Shown here one piece after another: positions 61,485 to 64,000 of a stretch of 64,000 nucleotides of DNA; positions within the stretch are counted from its first letter, which is position 1, and every line of letters begins with the position of its first letter. The notes under the pieces were generated by a model. It did no database searches and was not told the origin of the DNA. It was given only the letters and a program-made list of their open reading frames with translations. The translations under genes were made by a program, and so were the position numbers. Source of the DNA: Smithellaceae bacterium (lineage in GTDB: Bacteria; Desulfobacterota; Syntrophia; Syntrophales; Smithellaceae); contig JAUYFM010000038.1 of NCBI GenBank assembly GCA_030690945.1, positions 1 to 64,000 of the forward strand, given 5' to 3'.

Positions 61485-62510
61485 TTGTCCATCGAAACAG
61501 AACAACCCAGAGACTTATCTTTTACCTTGAACCCTGAGCAGACCGGGCTGCGCCTGGACGTTTTTCTGGCGCAGGCTGACGAATCCTTTTCCCGCTCGCA
61601 GATTAAAAACGCCATTGAAGAAGGCGACGTGACCGTGAATGGTAAATCGCCGAAAGTCAGCCAACATTTGAAAGTTGGCGATGTTGTGGAGATTCACTTG
61701 GAGGCGGCCATAGACGCCCTTGCCATCCCGCAAGATATTCCGCTCTCCATCGTTTATGAAGACGCATCCATTATTGTGATTAATAAACCGGCGGGCATGG
61801 TGGTGCATCCTGCGCCGGGCAATCCGGATAACACGCTGGTGAACGCGCTCCTCTTTCATTGCAAGGATCTCTCAGGCATCGGCGGCGTGCTGCGGCCGGG
61901 GATTGTACACCGGCTGGATAAAGAAACATCCGGCTTGATCGTCGCCGCCAAATCTGATGAAGCGCATCGCGGTCTTTCCGCGCAATTTGAAAAGCACGAC
62001 GTACACAAAAAATATGTGGCGCTGGTCTGGGGCAATGCCAAAGGCCAGAGCGGCGAAATTCTTTTACCGGTGGGACGCCATCCGGTGGACCGCAAAAAGA
62101 TGTCCACGCGAAGCCGGCGGGGCAAAGACGCGCTCACACTCTGGAAAGTACGCGAGCGTTACGGCGTGGCAACGCTTTTGGATGTAGAAATAAAAACCGG
62201 ACGGACGCATCAGATTCGCGTGCATCTGACTGAGCGAGGCTATCCCCTGATCGGGGATATGGTTTATGGCAATCCCTCCAAACTACAGACCGTCAAAGAC
62301 GCGGCCCTGAAGGCCTATCTTAAATCATTTCAGCGTCAGGCGTTACACGCAACACAGCTTTCCTTTCTGCATCCGCAAAGCGGTGAAAGGGTCGTCTTCA
62401 CCGCGCCGCTTCCCGAAGACATGGAAAATTTACGCGCGCTGTTTCGCGCGATTGCGCCAGTACCCGCCGGAAATACCGGTTTACTAAACTGGAAGGATAA
62501 ATTAAGATAA
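61485..62510 (+). CDS. rluD: RluD-family 23S rRNA pseudouridine synthase
   Basis: 341 residues. An S4 domain (GLRLDVFLAQADESFSRSQI) precedes the RluA-type catalytic domain: INKPAGMVVHPAPGN, the catalytic aspartate in IVHRLDKETSGL, and GRTHQIRVHL. TTG at 61485 is the likely start (AGAGG upstream). It is followed 5 bp later by the YfiH-type gene, a common pair. Confidence 0.9.
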   Translation: MSIETEQPRDLSFTLNPEQTGLRLDVFLAQADESFSRSQIKNAIEEGDVTVNGKSPKVSQHLKVGDVVEIHLEAAIDALAIPQDIPLSIVYEDASIIVINKPAGMVVHPAPGNPDNTLVNALLFHCKDLSGIGGVLRPGIVHRLDKETSGLIVAAKSDEAHRGLSAQFEKHDVHKKYVALVWGNAKGQSGEILLPVGRHPVDRKKMSTRSRRGKDALTLWKVRERYGVATLLDVEIKTGRTHQIRVHLTERGYPLIGDMVYGNPSKLQTVKDAALKAYLKSFQRQALHATQLSFLHPQSGERVVFTAPLPEDMENLRALFRAIAPVPAGNTGLLNWKDKLR

Positions 62511-62515
62511 CCAGC

Positions 62516-63370
62516 ATGTTTTCAATATCTAAAATAAATAATATCGGCTACCTGCATGCGCCATTGCTCAGTGATTGTGATTTCCTGGTTCACGCTTTTT
62601 GTACGAGGCATGGTGGTGTTTCCCAGGATGATTACAAAAGCCTGAACATGAGTTTCCGTGAAGGCGATGAAGAATTTCGCGTCCTGCAAAATTGGGATAA
62701 GCTGGCATCCGCTTTTAATATTCCGATGGAGAATTTCCTCGTTCTCAATCAAGTTCATGGCGACAATGTTTTTGTCATCAAGCCGCATGGCGATTATTTC
62801 ACGTCGTGCGAAGCGTTAAATTATGATGCCGTCGTGACCAACCGGACCAACCTGGCCATTTGCATCAAGACGGCGGATTGCGTGCCGGTCTTTGTTGTAG
62901 ATCGGATTAAAAAAGTCATTGCCGCCGTGCATGCGGGATGGCGTGGGTCGGCTCTCGGCATCAGCGCCAAAGTCATTCGCCTGATGCAAAATCAATATGG
63001 CTCCCGGCCTCGGGATTTACTTGCCGCGATTGGCCCCTCCATTGGCCCATGCTGCTACGAAGTCGATTTACCCGCCGCCGAAGCTTTTCGCCACCAGAAA
63101 AACGCTGAAGACTTTTTGTCTCCGGGAAAGCAAAAAGATCGGTGGATGCTGGATCTGGTGGAAGCCAACCGTCGTCAGATGCTTGATTGCGGCATTCCCG
63201 ACGCCAACATTGAAGCAGCCGGGCTTTGCACCTCATGCCGTCAGGATGATTTTTTTTCGCACCGCGGATCAGGCGGCATCACCGGTCGGCAAATCAATTT
63301 TATGATGATTAAAGGAGATCCGCCCTGCCGCGTTTTAACGGTGGATGATGATAAAAAACGATTGCATTAA
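62516..63370 (+). CDS. pgeF: YfiH/PgeF-type multicopper-like (LACC1) protein
   Basis: 284 residues. LVHAFCTRHGGVSQDDYKSL, NQVHGDNVF, ICIKTADCVPVFVVD, AAVHAGWRGSALGI, IGPCCYEVD and CTSCRQDDFFSHR are the metal-binding and active-site motifs of the YfiH family. Members are purine nucleoside phosphorylase/adenosine deaminase-like or peptidoglycan-editing factors. It lies 5 bp after rluD. Confidence 0.88.
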   Translation: MFSISKINNIGYLHAPLLSDCDFLVHAFCTRHGGVSQDDYKSLNMSFREGDEEFRVLQNWDKLASAFNIPMENFLVLNQVHGDNVFVIKPHGDYFTSCEALNYDAVVTNRTNLAICIKTADCVPVFVVDRIKKVIAAVHAGWRGSALGISAKVIRLMQNQYGSRPRDLLAAIGPSIGPCCYEVDLPAAEAFRHQKNAEDFLSPGKQKDRWMLDLVEANRRQMLDCGIPDANIEAAGLCTSCRQDDFFSHRGSGGITGRQINFMMIKGDPPCRVLTVDDDKKRLH

Positions 63371-63392
63371 CGATTGTATAATGGAGGTTCTT

Positions 63393-64000
63393 ATGGATCT
63401 GAAGCCTTTGTTCGAACCGCGCACCATGGCGGTTATCGGTATTTCAGCGACCAATGATCGCCATCCCGCCAATGTAATTTTTGCCAAGAACCATCTTCGT
63501 TATCCGGTGGAGGTTTACGCTGTTAATCCGAAGGGCGGAAAATTGCACAGTGAAACGATTTACCCGAATGTTACTGATATTCCCCGAAAAATTGATCTGG
63601 CCGTGATCGCCACGCGCGCGGAACTGGTGCCGGATGTTATGGCCGATTGCATTAAAGCGGGGGTAAAATCCGCCGCCGTTATTTCCGGCGGTTTTACCGA
63701 AGGGGGACGCAAAGATTTACAGGATCGCATGGTGAGCATGGCCAGGGAAGCGAAATTCCCGTTTATCGGCCCTAACTGTCTGGGCGTCTATGTTCCATTT
63801 AAGGTGGATACTTTTTTCCTGCCCATCGAACGCATGATCAAACCGGAAGCGGGTGGGGTGACGTTTGTCAGCCAGAGCGGCGGCATTCTGGTGGATCACA
63901 TGATCAAATTCGCCCAGCAGGGCGTCGGCCTGGCCAAAGCCATCAGCATCGGGAATAAAGCTTTTATTAAAGAAAAAGAATTGCTGGCCTATCTGGCGAA
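63393..64000 (+). CDS. ADP-forming acyl-CoA synthetase, N-terminal part (runs off the window)
   Basis: The open frame continues past position 64000, so only 202 residues are seen. LFEPRTMAVIGISATNDRHP opens the CoA-binding domain; GKLHSETIYPNVTDIP, GVKSAAVISGGFTEGG, FIGPNCLGVY and FVSQSGGILVD follow, in the order of the family. These enzymes make ATP from acyl-CoA in anaerobes, an energy-conserving step. GGAGG precedes the ATG. It is separate from the C-terminal relic at 49417. Confidence 0.88.
   Translation, partial: MDLKPLFEPRTMAVIGISATNDRHPANVIFAKNHLRYPVEVYAVNPKGGKLHSETIYPNVTDIPRKIDLAVIATRAELVPDVMADCIKAGVKSAAVISGGFTEGGRKDLQDRMVSMAREAKFPFIGPNCLGVYVPFKVDTFFLPIERMIKPEAGGVTFVSQSGGILVDHMIKFAQQGVGLAKAISIGNKAFIKEKELLAYLA

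Noticed and set aside
1-64000. CRISPR array
   Set aside because: No regularly spaced direct repeats with unique spacers were found. The repeats seen are dispersed palindromes.

Overview
The window reads like a chromosomal segment of an anaerobic, probably syntrophic or sulfate-reducer-related Desulfobacterota (formerly Deltaproteobacteria; a Syntrophus/Smithella-type organism fits best). This is an inference from gene content: an oxygen-sensitive 2-hydroxyacyl-CoA dehydratase/benzoyl-CoA reductase-type pair with its own acyl-CoA ligase, an ADP-forming acyl-CoA synthetase, a branched-chain substrate-binding protein, a two-subunit glycine decarboxylase with H, T and lipoyl synthase proteins, SelA, a bacterial ferredoxin, HdrB-like and QueG-like iron-sulfur proteins, and the MEP isoprenoid pathway. 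No oxygen-respiration genes are seen.

Layout. 0-4.3 kb (minus strand): a fused aldehyde dehydrogenase/iron alcohol dehydrogenase, a periplasmic substrate-binding protein, and a decayed second copy of the aldehyde dehydrogenase start. 4.5-9.4 kb: a large protein of unknown function, then a thiol-redox and envelope set (CcdA-like, TlpA-like, PspC-like, metallo-beta-lactamase fold). 9.5-13.9 kb: EttA, YhbY, an amidase and a DUF2007 protein. 13.9-19.6 kb: acyl-CoA ligase and two dehydratase subunits, followed by an MFS transporter that sits between two fragments of the dehydratase activator ATPase. 19.7-25.1 kb: carB, queF, a rubredoxin-like protein and dihydrolipoyl dehydrogenase. 25.3-29.6 and 37.7-40.1 kb: xseA-xseB-ispA-dxs and tlyA-ispH, which look like one ancestral cluster opened by an 8-kb accessory island.

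The island (29.7-37.6 kb) holds a secreted PDZ/WD40/caspase-like protein, a MazEF-type module, an AbiEii-type module whose nucleotidyltransferase has an in-frame stop, a HigBA-type module, a REP-associated tyrosine transposase framed by its own inverted repeats, and an acyl-CoA ligase. 40.1-46.1 kb: a lipoprotein, an NFU-domain protein, ferredoxin, tmk, holB, ricT and metG. 46.2-49.6 kb: a c-type cytochrome, a DsbC-like lipoprotein, a cysteine-rich secreted peptide, and a divergent pair of HdrB-like and QueG-like proteins. 49.7-58.1 kb: tRNA-Leu(CAG), ribF, asd, and the minus-strand operon def-gcvT-gcvH-gcvPA-gcvPB-lipA. 58.2-64 kb: a HemW-like radical SAM protein, selA, a broken DUF559 gene, rluD, a YfiH-type protein and the start of an ADP-forming acyl-CoA synthetase.

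Intergenic DNA is rich in structured repeats. I see four dispersed families (A: 3 copies; B, C and D: 2 copies each), a transposase-linked palindromic repeat (3 copies), and one inverted-repeat pair around the DUF559 remnant. In family A the stem sequences change in a compensating way. In family B the outer arms share little sequence between copies but are self-complementary within each copy, fully in B1 and only partly in B2, around a conserved core with an extended Shine-Dalgarno-like sequence. I found no CRISPR array and no complete prophage. The best candidates for something undescribed are repeat family B, the island with its secreted caspase-like protein, the IspH-UbiA fusion, and the unidentified 742-residue protein.
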